DNA of 64,000 nucleotides. Origin: a bacterium (GTDB lineage Bacteria; Electryoneota; RPQS01). Below, in pieces: positions 8,978-18,595 of the stretch. Location: NCBI GenBank assembly GCA_016703065.1, contig JADJCU010000003.1, positions 481,696 through 545,695 on the forward strand. The letters run 5' to 3'. Each line of letters opens with the position of its first letter. The stretch's first letter is position 1. The notes below the pieces were generated by a model. The model had not been told where the DNA came from. It worked only from the letters and a program-made list of their open reading frames with translations, and did not search any database. A program made the translations under genes and the position numbers.

Positions 8978-9064
8978 ATGAAGAATAGACCAATCAGGTT
9001 TCTGGAGCGGCTACTAGACGGAGCAACATGGGCGCTGAAAGCGCTCACGCGGCATCGCCGTTAA
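8978..9064 (+). CDS. Tiny gene 2: 28-residue amphipathic peptide
   Basis: The ATG is preceded by AAAGGGA at a spacing of about 7. The peptide begins MKNRPIRFLERLLDG and ends ALTRHRR; it is strongly basic with a helical hydrophobic face and one Trp. It resembles the peptide at 8451-8528 and shares the 23-bp element upstream and a terminator immediately downstream. Two independent copies of element, Shine-Dalgarno, tiny frame and terminator make chance less likely. The function cannot be assigned. Confidence 0.55.
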   Translation: MKNRPIRFLERLLDGATWALKALTRHRR

Positions 9065-9070
9065 CATTTA

Positions 9071-9097
9071 GGCCAGCCGTCAGCTGGCCTTTCTTTT
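9071..9097 (+). terminator. Intrinsic terminator C (after tiny gene 2)
   Basis: A perfect 7-bp stem GGCCAGC-cgtca-GCTGGCC is followed by TTTCTTTT, six bases after the stop codon of tiny gene 2. Confidence 0.85.
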
Positions 9098-9262
9098 CGC
9101 TCTAAAAAGACAAAAGAGCACATCACGTGCTTCGACAATGATGGGGGAATGTCATTTGGGCAACCCCCAATGTCCCTCTCGCATATGCTTATCAGCATAT
9201 AACAAAACTCGCGATAATCAAGCAATTAGCAGTCCACCAAGACAAGATAAGATAACGCAAAT

Positions 9263-9285
9263 GGGGTAGGTGATTAACCTACCCC
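9263..9285. terminator. Perfect 9-bp hairpin, possible terminator or operator
   Basis: GGGGTAGGT-gatta-ACCTACCCC is a perfect inverted repeat. Only short T-runs follow on either strand (GTCGAGTTTT on plus), so it may act as a weak terminator or a protein-binding site. The rest of 9098-9571 holds no gene I can support; it is AT-rich around 9330-9400. Confidence 0.4.
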
Positions 9286-9571
9286 GTCGAGTTTTAGGGA
9301 GTTAGCATATCAAGACAAGACAGACAAGAATAACTAATGGTAAAAATAAAATAGTATATAGTATACGATAATAATAACTTGTATATATAAGGGAATGCAG
9401 GCCAGTGCGTCTGTCTGTCTTCTTTGTCTTTGGTACATCGCGGCGTGAAAATTTCCCAAAAAATTTCTTGAAGTCGGTTTCGGTACCGGGTTCTATGGGA
9501 ACCTATGGCTCCCGTTGTGGGAGATCCTGACGGGCTTAGATTGAATCCCCGGCTTCTGCAACAGCATGCTT

Positions 9572-9805
9572 TTATCCTTGGTTCCACCACGTCTTCGACA
9601 TGCTTGATTCCATCGGTGAACCAAGTGGTTCCCGAATGTTGCCAAGATTGTTGAAGTGGTCGATCCACATTCCCGCGAAGTTTGGTGCTTGTGGCTCCCG
9701 TTCAGCATCAGGGTAGTAGTCTACATCCGGTTTGATTGGTTCACGTTTTCGAATGCCGAGTTGGCGAAGGCGTCGTCCTTCATGCATTAAGTCTGATAAT
9801 TTCAT
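9572..9805 (-). CDS. Small hypothetical protein downstream of the primase-helicase
   Basis: This is a 77-residue frame from the ATG at 9805 (MKLSDLMHEGRRLRQLG...). The protein is hydrophilic, with a segment YYPDAEREPQAPNFAGMWIDHFNN that looks like real protein sequence, and no recognised domain. The frame stays open upstream to 9880, but that extension crosses a G-rich stretch and repeats, so the internal ATG is preferred. It lies downstream of and on the same strand as the primase-helicase, separated by a 220-base repeat-rich spacer. It may belong to the same mobile element. Function unknown. Confidence 0.45.
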   Translation of the reverse strand: MKLSDLMHEGRRLRQLGIRKREPIKPDVDYYPDAEREPQAPNFAGMWIDHFNNLGNIREPLGSPMESSMSKTWWNQG

Positions 9806-9832
9806 AGAGGGTTTTCTTTCTTTGATTTGATC

Positions 9833-10021
9833 TGCAGGTTTGCAGGTGCGGGCAGGCGCAAATAAATGCACCCCCTTCATAGGAGGGGGGGGTAACCCTC
9901 CCCGTTCCTATATACATTACATTTTTCTTTTTCTTCTTCCTGCATACCTGCAAACTACACTTAACATATAATATTTTTTATATACTTACGGTTGCAGGTT
10001 GCCCTGCAGGTGGGGTGCAGG
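9833..10021. repeat. Cluster of seven TGCAGG motifs
   Basis: TGCAGG or its complement CCTGCA occurs at 9833, 9841, 9939, 9947, 9993, 10005 and 10016, in both orientations and partly as close pairs. The segment also holds a G8-type run near 9882 and an AT-rich core (9960-9985). The cluster sits directly after the primase-helicase gene. Iteron-like replication sites or regulator binding sites are possible. Confidence 0.5.
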
Positions 10022-10026
10022 AAGCA

Positions 10027-12957
10027 CTATTCGTCACCTGCATCCGAATCATCCGGTTTTCCGCCATCAAAATCGAAGGTGTAGATTGTTGTTTTGGTGC
10101 GGTCTTTTTCGGTCTTAAGCGAGAAGTTCGCAGTCAAAACAACACCATCCGCGGCTTCGCCTACAGCCAGCGTCCTTGCGGTATCAGCGATACGCATCGC
10201 CAACTGTCGCGCATCTTTGTATTCATACTTCAGATTCTTACGTTTGGCGACTGTAGAAAACGTGTGGTGTAGTTGTGATGCAGTACCTGTCACTATTCTT
10301 CCAACAACATTCACTTCGTAGCCCCAATTCCGAATCGCATCGTCTCTAAACAGCGGGCTTATCTTATAGTCTTCAAGAATTGCTTCTAAACAATCAACAA
10401 TTTGATTAGATTCAATAGCCACTTCCTTGCCCTGCTGGTTTTGCACTTTCACCCAATCTGACAAGATGGCTTCAACTTCAAGAGTCGGATCTATCAAAGG
10501 CAGAAGTTCTTCCAGAATTAACGCCATCAATGAAATAAAGCTATTTGAACGGTCTTTGGCGTGTCCAGGATGGTTCTTTTCCAAGTAGTCTTGCCACCAT
10601 TCTAAACGGCCACTGGCGATCTTTGCCAGCACACGACTGACTAACAGCATATGTGCGGAAACCATCTGTGGTCTGGCAGCAGCTATGCGTGTATAGACAC
10701 GTTCAGACCAATGGGGCGATGGGTGCTTCCACCTGTCGAATCTGATTGCTAACGTACGGTTGATGTGTTCGGTCTTCCCCAGGTTTTCGATGCCGTTGGT
10801 CGCTACCAAACAATGAACCTTTTCCAATACGGTGTCACGGTCTGTGCCAATGACCCGCTTTTCCTTCGTGATACCAGTGGCAGCGGTCAATACGAAGTCA
10901 CCAAGGCCTTGATTGAAGTTGGCTACTTCGACGTTGTCCAGTAATACTAGCGGATTTCGAGCACCATCAGTGTAGTTAGCCGCTTCCGTTGCTTTCTTAA
11001 GGTGATTGTCACCGTAAATGAACTGTGATATTAATTCCATACCACGGGTCTTACCCGAAGATGAAACGCCATCAAAGCGCAAGTGCGGCAGTGTCTTGAC
11101 ATAACCCATCCATGGGTAAGTCATGGCCCAACATCCGACAAGAAGTTGGTTGTTTCTTGTCGTCGCTAGACTTTGAAGGACCAGGGAATCGAATTCAAGT
11201 AGTGCATCGCGGTACCCAGTGCCGTTCAATTGCACAAGCGCAACGGGAGACATCTTTGGCGCAGGTGCCAACAGAATCGAATCCGCGTTCGACCCGTTTT
11301 CAACCAGTGCTGCACCCGACGGGTCAATCCGCAGAATGCGTTCGACATCAGAATTCAGATGAACATGAATCGTGTTTCTATTACCGTCCGTGTGAATCCA
11401 ACTAAAGGAATTCAGATATGTGCCCTGTGTGTCCGTTTCGGCTTTCAGTGCTGCCCAGATCTTGCGACTTTCGATTCCTTCGTGCGTTAATCCAGTGATT
11501 CGCCAGACAAATGTATGAAAAGGTTGATTGTTGCCCAATTCATACACGGTTCCTTCCCAAATCCAATATCCCCGGTGTTCGCGGTCACGATACACTAAGC
11601 CACCATTGCTGATAAACCAGCGATAAATAATTTGGCCACGATCTTCCGGCGAAGCACCAAGTCCTACCGCGCCTTTCAGTACGTCTTTTAAGTCACGGCC
11701 TTCCAGATCTGCATCACTGATCGCATCACAGGCCATGCGTTCCAGCAGTTCTTTCCCAAGCTGAAGTACTTGGGATAACTTCGTTATCCATTCCGCTGCC
11801 CGTTGGTATGCAAGCAAGTGAAAGTCTTCAATGAAGTGAACGCGCAACGCGTCCATTCTTTCCTTGCCTTTCACTGACTTCAGTTTACCTAGGACCCCAT
11901 CCAGGTCCACGTGGTAAGCCCATCCTGCTGGTGATGCTGGCCAGTCAGGTATTTCTCCATCCCAGCCTAAATCACGTATGGTAGCGTAGCGTTGTGGTCC
12001 ACCGTTCTGAAGCGCGTTTGCTATCTTTGAATCGACAACGCCTTCGTCGTACTTGTTCTTGCGCCAATCACGTTTCAGGATGTCATGTATGGCTTCCCGA
12101 CCACCTTGGAACCTCGCGAGGTTCGTTATCAAAGCGTATTTAAGCGGTTCGCGAATACGAACATCAGGATCATTAATGTGGTCAGACATCCACTTCACAA
12201 AGGGACAGTGAGCCAAGACTTTCAATAAGCCTGATTTTGGGCGCAGTTTGCCATCCCACTTGTAAGGTTTCGCTGCCGAACCCTTTACGTCATCAGCATC
12301 ATCATCCGGCATATCACTGATGTCAATGCTATAGTAGTTTCCCGTAACATGAACGTCCAGTAAGAATGGTGTGTTCAATTCACGTGTACTGGGAAAGAAC
12401 TTACGCCCTGGGTTCGTGCACGACTTGTCGGCCTGCGGATAGAGTTCCATCATCTTGCTGTAGACCTTGCGCGCCTCACTGCCCGAAGTGTAGTACAAAC
12501 CACTGGGTTCGAAGGGTAGTATCACTCGAAAGCGATCCTCGGCGGGCATTCCATCTTCGGAATGCCCGTGTGTTCTGCTGGTGTGCAGGATATAGTTGAA
12601 ATCTTGAAAAGCATCCTGTGCTTCACCTATGGTGAACCCATGATCGAAATCCAAGGTGACGCCTGTCATGCCGGCATAGGCATCGTTGTTACATCCAGTA
12701 GTCCATGTGTTTGTAGAATACAAGCGGGTCTGAAACAAACTTGCCAGTTCGTCAGAATCAGGGCTCGCGACAAAGGTATGTTGCGTAAAGTCAAGGACCT
12801 TTTTTGCTTCTTCTTTCGTCTCTACGGTTCTTGTCGAAACGGATAACGTAACTTCAAATCTATCGTCATTAGTAGAATCATTAATATAGTCTGCATGCAC
12901 GCCGTTAATTTGCGTGGTATGTATTGGCAATTCTATTGCCTGTAAATCTATTCGCAT
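10027..12957 (-). CDS. Primase-helicase fusion (AEP-type primase plus P-loop helicase), copy 1
   Basis: The protein has 976 residues from the ATG at 12957, which follows AGAAAGG at good spacing (an in-frame TTG lies 27 bases upstream). Residues 95-150 show the archaeo-eukaryotic primase pattern: VTLDFDHG with D103/D105, then HTSRTH and RFRVILPF. A middle block beginning HCPFVKWMSDH and containing ALITNLARFQGGREAIHDI and YATIRDLGW resembles the C-terminal region that follows AEP primases. Near residues 629-640 is a P-loop (FDGVSSSGKTR), with a Walker B-like LVLLDNVE about 35 residues later and INRTLAIRF, as in SF3/D5-like helicases. Such fusions start replication of plasmids and phages. A paralogue lies at 14452-17322. 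It is encoded downstream of a DUF5659-like gene, which it overlaps. Confidence 0.8.
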   Translation of the reverse strand: MRIDLQAIELPIHTTQINGVHADYINDSTNDDRFEVTLSVSTRTVETKEEAKKVLDFTQHTFVASPDSDELASLFQTRLYSTNTWTTGCNNDAYAGMTGVTLDFDHGFTIGEAQDAFQDFNYILHTSRTHGHSEDGMPAEDRFRVILPFEPSGLYYTSGSEARKVYSKMMELYPQADKSCTNPGRKFFPSTRELNTPFLLDVHVTGNYYSIDISDMPDDDADDVKGSAAKPYKWDGKLRPKSGLLKVLAHCPFVKWMSDHINDPDVRIREPLKYALITNLARFQGGREAIHDILKRDWRKNKYDEGVVDSKIANALQNGGPQRYATIRDLGWDGEIPDWPASPAGWAYHVDLDGVLGKLKSVKGKERMDALRVHFIEDFHLLAYQRAAEWITKLSQVLQLGKELLERMACDAISDADLEGRDLKDVLKGAVGLGASPEDRGQIIYRWFISNGGLVYRDREHRGYWIWEGTVYELGNNQPFHTFVWRITGLTHEGIESRKIWAALKAETDTQGTYLNSFSWIHTDGNRNTIHVHLNSDVERILRIDPSGAALVENGSNADSILLAPAPKMSPVALVQLNGTGYRDALLEFDSLVLQSLATTRNNQLLVGCWAMTYPWMGYVKTLPHLRFDGVSSSGKTRGMELISQFIYGDNHLKKATEAANYTDGARNPLVLLDNVEVANFNQGLGDFVLTAATGITKEKRVIGTDRDTVLEKVHCLVATNGIENLGKTEHINRTLAIRFDRWKHPSPHWSERVYTRIAAARPQMVSAHMLLVSRVLAKIASGRLEWWQDYLEKNHPGHAKDRSNSFISLMALILEELLPLIDPTLEVEAILSDWVKVQNQQGKEVAIESNQIVDCLEAILEDYKISPLFRDDAIRNWGYEVNVVGRIVTGTASQLHHTFSTVAKRKNLKYEYKDARQLAMRIADTARTLAVGEAADGVVLTANFSLKTEKDRTKTTIYTFDFDGGKPDDSDAGDE

Positions 12958-13184
12958 TCGCGTCGACCTTTCTACGTATATCAAACACCAACGTTTTCAT
13001 CGTTGTCTGCGCATTAATAAAATCTTGCACCTGCACAGTAATGCTGTTCTTGAAGAATCCGTCTTCAATTGCCTTTGTTTCAGGGCTGTCCTGAAAGCGG
13101 AAAAATATTCTGCCCAATTCATCAACTTGGTAATCCAAGAATCGATGGCCCTTGGCAGTTAGGGTTGTTACCAGTCCAAAATCT

Positions 13185-13195
<11 letters not shown>
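12905..13195 (-). CDS. Small DUF5659-like protein
   Basis: The 96-residue protein begins MQTKDFGLVTTLTAKGHRFL. A Lys-Asp-Phe opening, a Gly in the middle of a short strand, RIFFRFQDSP and an alternating tail (SITVQVQDFINAQTTMKTLVFD) resemble the DUF5659 family found in phage and mobile-element genomes. The assignment is from memory of the pattern. It overlaps the primase-helicase start by 53 bases and the end of the upstream gene by 11, so the three were probably translated as one operon. Function unknown. Confidence 0.5.
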
Positions 13196-13941
<746 letters not shown>

Positions 13942-13957
13942 ACACATTTCCTTTCGC

Positions 13958-13984
13958 AAAAAAAAACCGGATCATCAGATCCGG
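13958..13984 (-). terminator. Intrinsic terminator just before a ribosome-binding site
   Basis: On the minus strand CCGGATC-TGAT-GATCCGG is followed by nine T. The T-tract ends a few bases before the AAAGGAAA and ATG of the gene at 13941, so it would block that gene unless bypassed. Its first arm also takes part in a competing fold (see the leader feature). Confidence 0.85.
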
Positions 13985-14104
13985 CGAGGAGTATGGGCAT
14001 AGCAATTCTATGTCCAAAATGTTTGTGTCTCGCTTCGCCGATCTTAGTTCAATTGAGTACCTTTAGTATTCACTAGGTAAAATTCAATAGGCCGTGTTGG
14101 CCCA
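13958..14104 (-). promoter_or_regulatory. Leader RNA with competing terminator and antiterminator
   Basis: The predicted transcript starts near 14104 and is about 145 nt long up to the terminator. The segment at 14029-14043 (RNA GAUCGGCGAAGCGAG) can pair with 13978-13991 (RNA CUCCUCGCCGGAUC): GAUC/GAUC, GGCGA/UCGCC and GAG/CUC, about 12 bp with two small bulges. That pairing uses the first arm of the terminator hairpin, so the two structures exclude each other. This is the layout of a transcriptional attenuator. A 10-codon frame (AUGGGCCAACACGGCC..., stop UAG) lies at its 5' end without an obvious Shine-Dalgarno. The trigger is unknown; plasmid copy control is one possibility. Confidence 0.55.
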
Positions 14105-14111
14105 TGCTTAT

Positions 14112-14139
14112 AGTATACGCAAAATTCAGGATTTGTCAA
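14112..14139 (-). promoter_or_regulatory. Strong sigma-70-type promoter, minus strand
   Basis: TTGACA (complement of 14134-14139), a 16-bp spacer and TATACT (complement of 14112-14117). This is one of the best consensus matches in the window and it drives transcription toward the leader and the replication genes. Confidence 0.75.
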
Positions 14140-14244
14140 GTCGCGGAGTTATCGAACACAATTTAGCATTCGCCGGACCGTTGTTCAGAAACGTCATATG
14201 GCTACGGTCATATCGTCGAAACAATCGCCACCATAGATCAAGGC

Positions 14245-14445
14245 ACCTCCGCATATCAAACATATTATAAATAATATGTTATGTAAAAACTGCGGAGGTA
14301 GGTGAGCTAACATTAAGAGGGGTGGGATATGTCATCTTGCCTTTCGGAATTCGAATTGTGGAGCTTTCAAGAACCTTCTTGACCGGACCTACCTCCGGAA
14401 AATCACTGCAAAATAATTTAAATAAGTAGTTTGCGTTGCGGAGGT
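14245..14445. repeat. Nested inverted repeats around AT-rich cores; candidate origin or operator
   Basis: Two units are visible. Unit 1: ACCTCCGCA (14245-14253) and TGCGGAGGT (14291-14299) enclose a perfect palindrome ACATATTATAAATAATATGT (14260-14279). Unit 2: ACCTCCG (14391-14397) and TGCGGAGGT (14437-14445) enclose AT-rich AAAATAATTTAAATAAG. The block lies between the two primase-helicase genes. Arrays of short repeats next to AT-rich DNA are typical of plasmid origins, but could equally be operators for the genes on either side. Confidence 0.55.
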
Positions 14446-14451
14446 GCCCAC

Positions 14452-17322
14452 CTAGTTAGCATTCTTTTCTGACTTTGACTTCTGCCCGGTAGCCTTCTTC
14501 TTAGGTATTTGGGTCACTTTCGTTGACGCTTCGCGCTTTCGGCTAATCGTAAAAATGTCGTGCTTCCTGTTTTTGTCGCGCCCGACAAGTAGCACAAATC
14601 CAGCGTCATCTAGAACTCCTTGCGCATCTTTCAAGCGACGAGACAAAAGATTGGGCATATTATACGGAAAGTGGATGCTTGCGCGCTTCGCTGCCGCTGT
14701 CAACATGGCTACCAGCTGCGCGGAGCCACCAACGAGAGTCTCGCCATCGCAAAGTAGTTCGTATGGCCACTTTGGCGGGCTTGCAATCGCACGCCATTTT
14801 CGTGCATCATCAAAGATCGTCTCGATTGCGACTACTATCGGATTCGATTCCCTGGCAATATTGCCGACGTATGATTCCTGTCCGATCATCCATTTGTCGA
14901 CTACCTCATCAGATTTTGCTTTCGGCATTACGACCGGTACAAGTTCGTCTGCAATGAGGGCCATGATACATATGTACTCCAGCGATCTGCCCAGCACGTG
15001 TCTAGGGTACTTAGCTTGCAGTGCATCGCGCCATTGCTTCAGGCCACCATTGGCGATTCGACGCACAACATTGCCGATAATGTGAACATGCGTAGATAAT
15101 AGCCGATCACGGTCGCGACCGATCAAGTTAATAAAAGTCTGCGACCATACCTTCTTGCCGTATTTGTCAACGTCAAAAACAATATGAATCGTCCGATTGA
15201 TCAATTCCGGCCTGTTAAGATTGTCGATTCCGCTCGTGTTTATAATACACCGAGCACGAAGGGAGACCATGCTGGTCGACGAATCGGCGCTCATCTTCTC
15301 TCTCTCTACGCCAGAAACCGCCGTCAATATAAACTGTGCGAGTTCCTTCGTCAACTGGGCCGTTTCAATATTGTCGATCAATAGCAATGGATTTTGCGCT
15401 GCGTCATTGTAGTTGGATGCTTCAGTGGGGTTCTTCAATCGGTTTTCGCCATAGACAAGCCGAGATACAACGTCCATTGCCCGTGACTTGCCCTTACTAG
15501 AAGGCCCCTCGCATCGGAGATGCGGTCGGCTTTCAACATATTCGAGAAAGGGATATGCCAAAACCCAACATGCATACAACAACCGATCCTCATCGCTACA
15601 AGCAAAAAGTTGAAGAATACGTTCATCAAACAACTTAATCGCTTCTCGATATTCCTTGATTGACACTGCGGTGAAGGACCATTGATTAACCTTTGGGCTC
15701 GCCTTCAAGAACACGCGCTCGTCGTTGTAACCGTTATCAAGCGTCGTAACGCCATTGACATCGAACTTGAATATTTTACCGTCCGAATTGTTCAAGTGTA
15801 AATAGAGGGTACCAGCCGCACGGCTAGATCTCACCCATGCGACTTTTCCAGCCGATTCCGAATTCAATGACGATTCTGCTTTAAACGCTTCGACGATACG
15901 CTTTACGCGCGGTGTTTCAAAAGTTACTTCACCTTCGGAATAGAGAAAGTCAGTGAAAGCCTGGTTTCGGCCCACAACAATATGCTTGCCTTTCCAAGCG
16001 ATAAGAAGTCTGTCGTTTTCGTCTTTGTAAGCCACGCCCTTGTTTCCGCGAAACCAGCCAAACATCATTTTTCCAGTTGCTTCTGGCGTAACGTCATCCA
16101 TTTCAGCCACCATAAAAACTTCTGCCAGTGACCAGCCCGGAAAATCCGATTTAAACAAGGCCTTTGCAGCTGCTTTCCTCAAATCACTTGCTTTTAGGCC
16201 AAGGTCTGACGCAAGTCGAGTAATCCAATCGTTTTGCTCCTCAAATGACAATCGCGCGAAATCGTGTTCAAAGTGGTTATCAAGCTCTAATTGAAGTTCT
16301 GCTTTGTCTAAGCCTTTAAACGCTTCCATTAGGCGGTCGAGGTCAAGGTAGATTCCCCATCCTGCGGGCGAATTGGGCCATTTGGGCACGATCCCGGGCC
16401 ACCCAAGCCCCTTGATTGCTGCGTATGACGTAGGTGCATGCTCCCGATCATTGAAGCAACCCGGTCTTTGTATTCGACTATGTTGAAATTCTCCGGTCCT
16501 TTCTTGGCAATTTCTACCAAGAACGCAAAACTTTCTTTGCCGAATCGGCACAAATTGGTGATAAGCGCCGTAATCAAGGGTTCAGATATCCCAATTGTTG
16601 CATTGTCTTCGCACCACTTCACGAATGGACAGTTGTCTTTTACTTTCTGAAATCCAGCGGGTGTACCCATGTGGTTCGCACGGTCATCTTGCATGCTGTG
16701 CACTAACGGGCTTATGGCTCTTTCGAGAGATTCAAACTCGGAAACTGACGCTCGTTTCACATTGTCCACGAATACATTTGCATCAGTGAACAGGTTACCA
16801 TCTTGGTCAACAAGCGAGCTTGATGTGGATTCGCCAAAGTACGGCAAGAAGACGTATTGGGATTCTCCCGTCATCAATTCCAATCCGCCAGGCACAGAGG
16901 GGATGTGCTCTTCAAGTCTTGACTGCGAAATCAAGCCGCGTATCGTGCGCACGACTCGGTCGACTTGTAAGGGCGTGTCAAAGAAAATCCATACTTGATA
17001 CTCTTCCACACTTTTGAACGTCAGAAGTCGATTGTAAGTATGACGGGATACCGTAAGTTGCCAGTGCTTTTTGATAGGTGCTGGCAGCACTTCCCGGCCC
17101 AGCAATCTCACGCCAATCAAACTGCACGATAGCCCAGTTGACGGTCGAATCCTCACGGAGTACAAAGATTCCGACCTTGGCTTTGCCATTTAGGTGGTCA
17201 TTGACGTGTCCGAGCAGGTCTAACTCGTCACCTATAAGGGTGGGGTTCGCACTTGATTCGACCACTACTCGGTCAGTGGCACCTGCAAAGGTATCAAGGA
17301 ATTTCTTGGGATCTACGAGCAT
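14452..17322 (-). pseudogene. Primase-helicase fusion, copy 2, broken by two frameshifts
   Basis: Three consecutive minus-strand frames make one protein of about 955 residues from ATG 17322. The first carries an AEP-like start with NGKAKVGIFVLREDSTVNWAIVQFDW; the usual hhDhD motif is QFD here, so the first Asp is replaced by Gln. A shift near 17000-17006 leads to YQVWIFFDTPLQVDRVVRTI. A second shift at the C-run 16443-16445 leads into SYAAIKGLGWPG...SPAGW and a P-loop (CEGPSSKGKSR) helicase domain with LLLIDNIET. The blocks CPFVKW, ALITNL and GLGW...SPAGW match the copy at 10027-12957, so the two are paralogues. The shifts may be sequencing errors. If the gene is intact, primase activity is doubtful because of the altered metal motif. 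TOTE-type AEP proteins share this N-terminal pattern. Confidence 0.75.
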
Positions 17323-17497
17323 GGAACGACTATTCTTTTTTGCGAGTTAGTTCGGACTAAACAGCAATTTGCAATACTTTTTCCCTAGAGTCAATATCAA
17401 AAAAAGGCTTGGACAATTTGGCAATTAGGGTGTTGAGATGACCCTTAATTGTCCCCTTGACAAACCCAAATGAACAAAGAGACACTCTACGTAAAAA
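17323..17497. other. Spacer with a cruciform-like inverted repeat
   Basis: GGACAATT (17411-17418) and AATTGTCC (17447-17454) bracket an inner AGGGT/ACCCT pair (17427-17431, 17441-17445). This is upstream of the copy-2 primase-helicase on the minus strand. It may be an operator. No gene is seen. Confidence 0.4.
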
Positions 17498-17523
17498 CGA
17501 AAAAGCAGGTCGAGCCTGCTTTA
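17498..17523 (-). terminator. Terminator of the HicA-HicB-SecB-like operon
   Basis: On the minus strand AAAGCAGG-ctcga-CCTGCTTTTT forms an 8-bp stem ending in T's, 24 bases after the stop of the SecB-like gene. A-rich flanks would let it act in both directions. Confidence 0.75.
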
Positions 17524-17546
17524 AAACGGAAGCATTCTATTGCAAA

Positions 17547-17993
17547 CTAATTCTTAGTTTTTGGATCAGGTACAAATGTATTTATGACCATTGGTAGAGT
17601 AAAAACAGGCATGCCCATTTTGGCTAATGTTCCACTGACCAGCTCCCTGAAGTATGGCCACGCTATGACCTTCAAAGTAGTACTCTTAAATATTTCAAAA
17701 AATTCGTCCGTGAGAACATTTGGGCTGACAAATGTTGACACATAATCAGCCTTAATATCGACAATTATTTCAGACTCAGTTGCACCAAAGGCAAGAAACG
17801 AGCACTTGGTTGTGACCAAATAATCGTTTTCACCGACTTTGTCACTCCTAACGTAATCTAAATCGAACTTGGCACTCATTTGTGCGGGGAGGTTTTGCTC
17901 CACAAGTTTTGATTCGACAGCTGACAGGCGAAAACCTGTTAAGTCAACCGTTTTGATGATCTCGTTATAGTCTTTGGGTTCCATTCTTAACAT
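17547..17993 (-). CDS. SecB-like chaperone of a toxin-antitoxin-chaperone module
   Basis: The 148-residue protein resembles SecB in length and C-terminal pattern: EFFEIFKSTTLKVIAWPYFRELVSGTLAKMGMPVFTLPMV corresponds to the SecB segment with a conserved PY-x-RE and a Gly-x-Pro-x-x-x-x-Pro strand. SecB forms tetramers that hold unfolded proteins. SecB-like copies outside the Sec pathway are known as the third partner of toxin-antitoxin-chaperone modules, where they fold and protect the antitoxin. It overlaps the HicB gene by 7 bases, which supports this role. An alternative start codon lies three residues in. The assignment is by pattern; a structural comparison would settle it. Confidence 0.75.
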   Translation of the reverse strand: MLRMEPKDYNEIIKTVDLTGFRLSAVESKLVEQNLPAQMSAKFDLDYVRSDKVGENDYLVTTKCSFLAFGATESEIIVDIKADYVSTFVSPNVLTDEFFEIFKSTTLKVIAWPYFRELVSGTLAKMGMPVFTLPMVINTFVPDPKTKN

Positions 17994-18595
17994 TCTGTAT
18001 TGATTAGGGCTTTGAAAGCATGAGGTAGGTAGGTGGTGGTAACAATCGGCCTGGACTTGCTCGGAGTGGGATAACTTACAAGATTTTGGAACTCTCGCGG
18101 CTCTGGCATTACAAGTGTCAGATGCGAAATATTAACGATGTTATCCGCTCGAATCTGTGTTATCGGATTCCGCATATCGCAGAATCTTTGAAACTCTCTG
18201 AGAATGTGGTTTGAACGTCCTGTATCTGATAGTACAGAAAGAACATAGCTATTGAGCGACATCCCCTCCAAATCTGCTTCATGATCTAATCGTGCATGAA
18301 GACTCTTGGGAAGTCGCACAACAAATTTCCCGCTAAAAGCTGTTTGTTTTTGTCGTGGTGGATCAGGCAAATCAACGTTTTTGTTGATGTGCCCTTCAAT
18401 CATAATTGCGGCTACTTCGCTTAAATCTTGCAAGGCATCCGCTTTAGTTTTTCCCATCCCACAAAACGCAATTCTTCCTAAATGAGGATAGTAGGCTTTA
18501 TATCCACCGCCATCCTCTTCACTAACTTTTGCAATCTCAATCGGATAGTGGTCTAAGGCTTCAATCGATGGCTTCACTGTCTTCCCTTTCATCAT
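17987..18595 (-). CDS. hicB: HicB-family antitoxin with C-terminal extension
   Basis: I start at the ATG-ATG pair (18595/18592) because MMKGKTVKPSIEALDHYPIEI looks like a HicB N-terminus; an in-frame ATG also lies at 18625. Residues 18-75 are the HicB degraded-RNase-H-like fold (YKAYYPHLGRIAFCGMGKTKADALQDLSE). Residues 88-122 are an Arc/MetJ-type ribbon-helix-helix (GKFVVRLPKSLHARLDHEA...NSYVLSVLS) for DNA binding. About 80 residues follow (123-202) with no standard domain. In toxin-antitoxin-chaperone systems such tails make the antitoxin chaperone-dependent. It neutralises the HicA-like toxin encoded just upstream, whose gene it overlaps, and probably represses the operon. Confidence 0.85.
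   Translation of the reverse strand: MMKGKTVKPSIEALDHYPIEIAKVSEEDGGGYKAYYPHLGRIAFCGMGKTKADALQDLSEVAAIMIEGHINKNVDLPDPPRQKQTAFSGKFVVRLPKSLHARLDHEADLEGMSLNSYVLSVLSDTGRSNHILREFQRFCDMRNPITQIRADNIVNISHLTLVMPEPREFQNLVSYPTPSKSRPIVTTTYLPHAFKALINTEC

Noticed and set aside
9294..9708. Two further minus-strand frames of 71 and 124 codons
   Set aside because: They overlap the better small gene in other frames and run through AT-rich low-complexity DNA.
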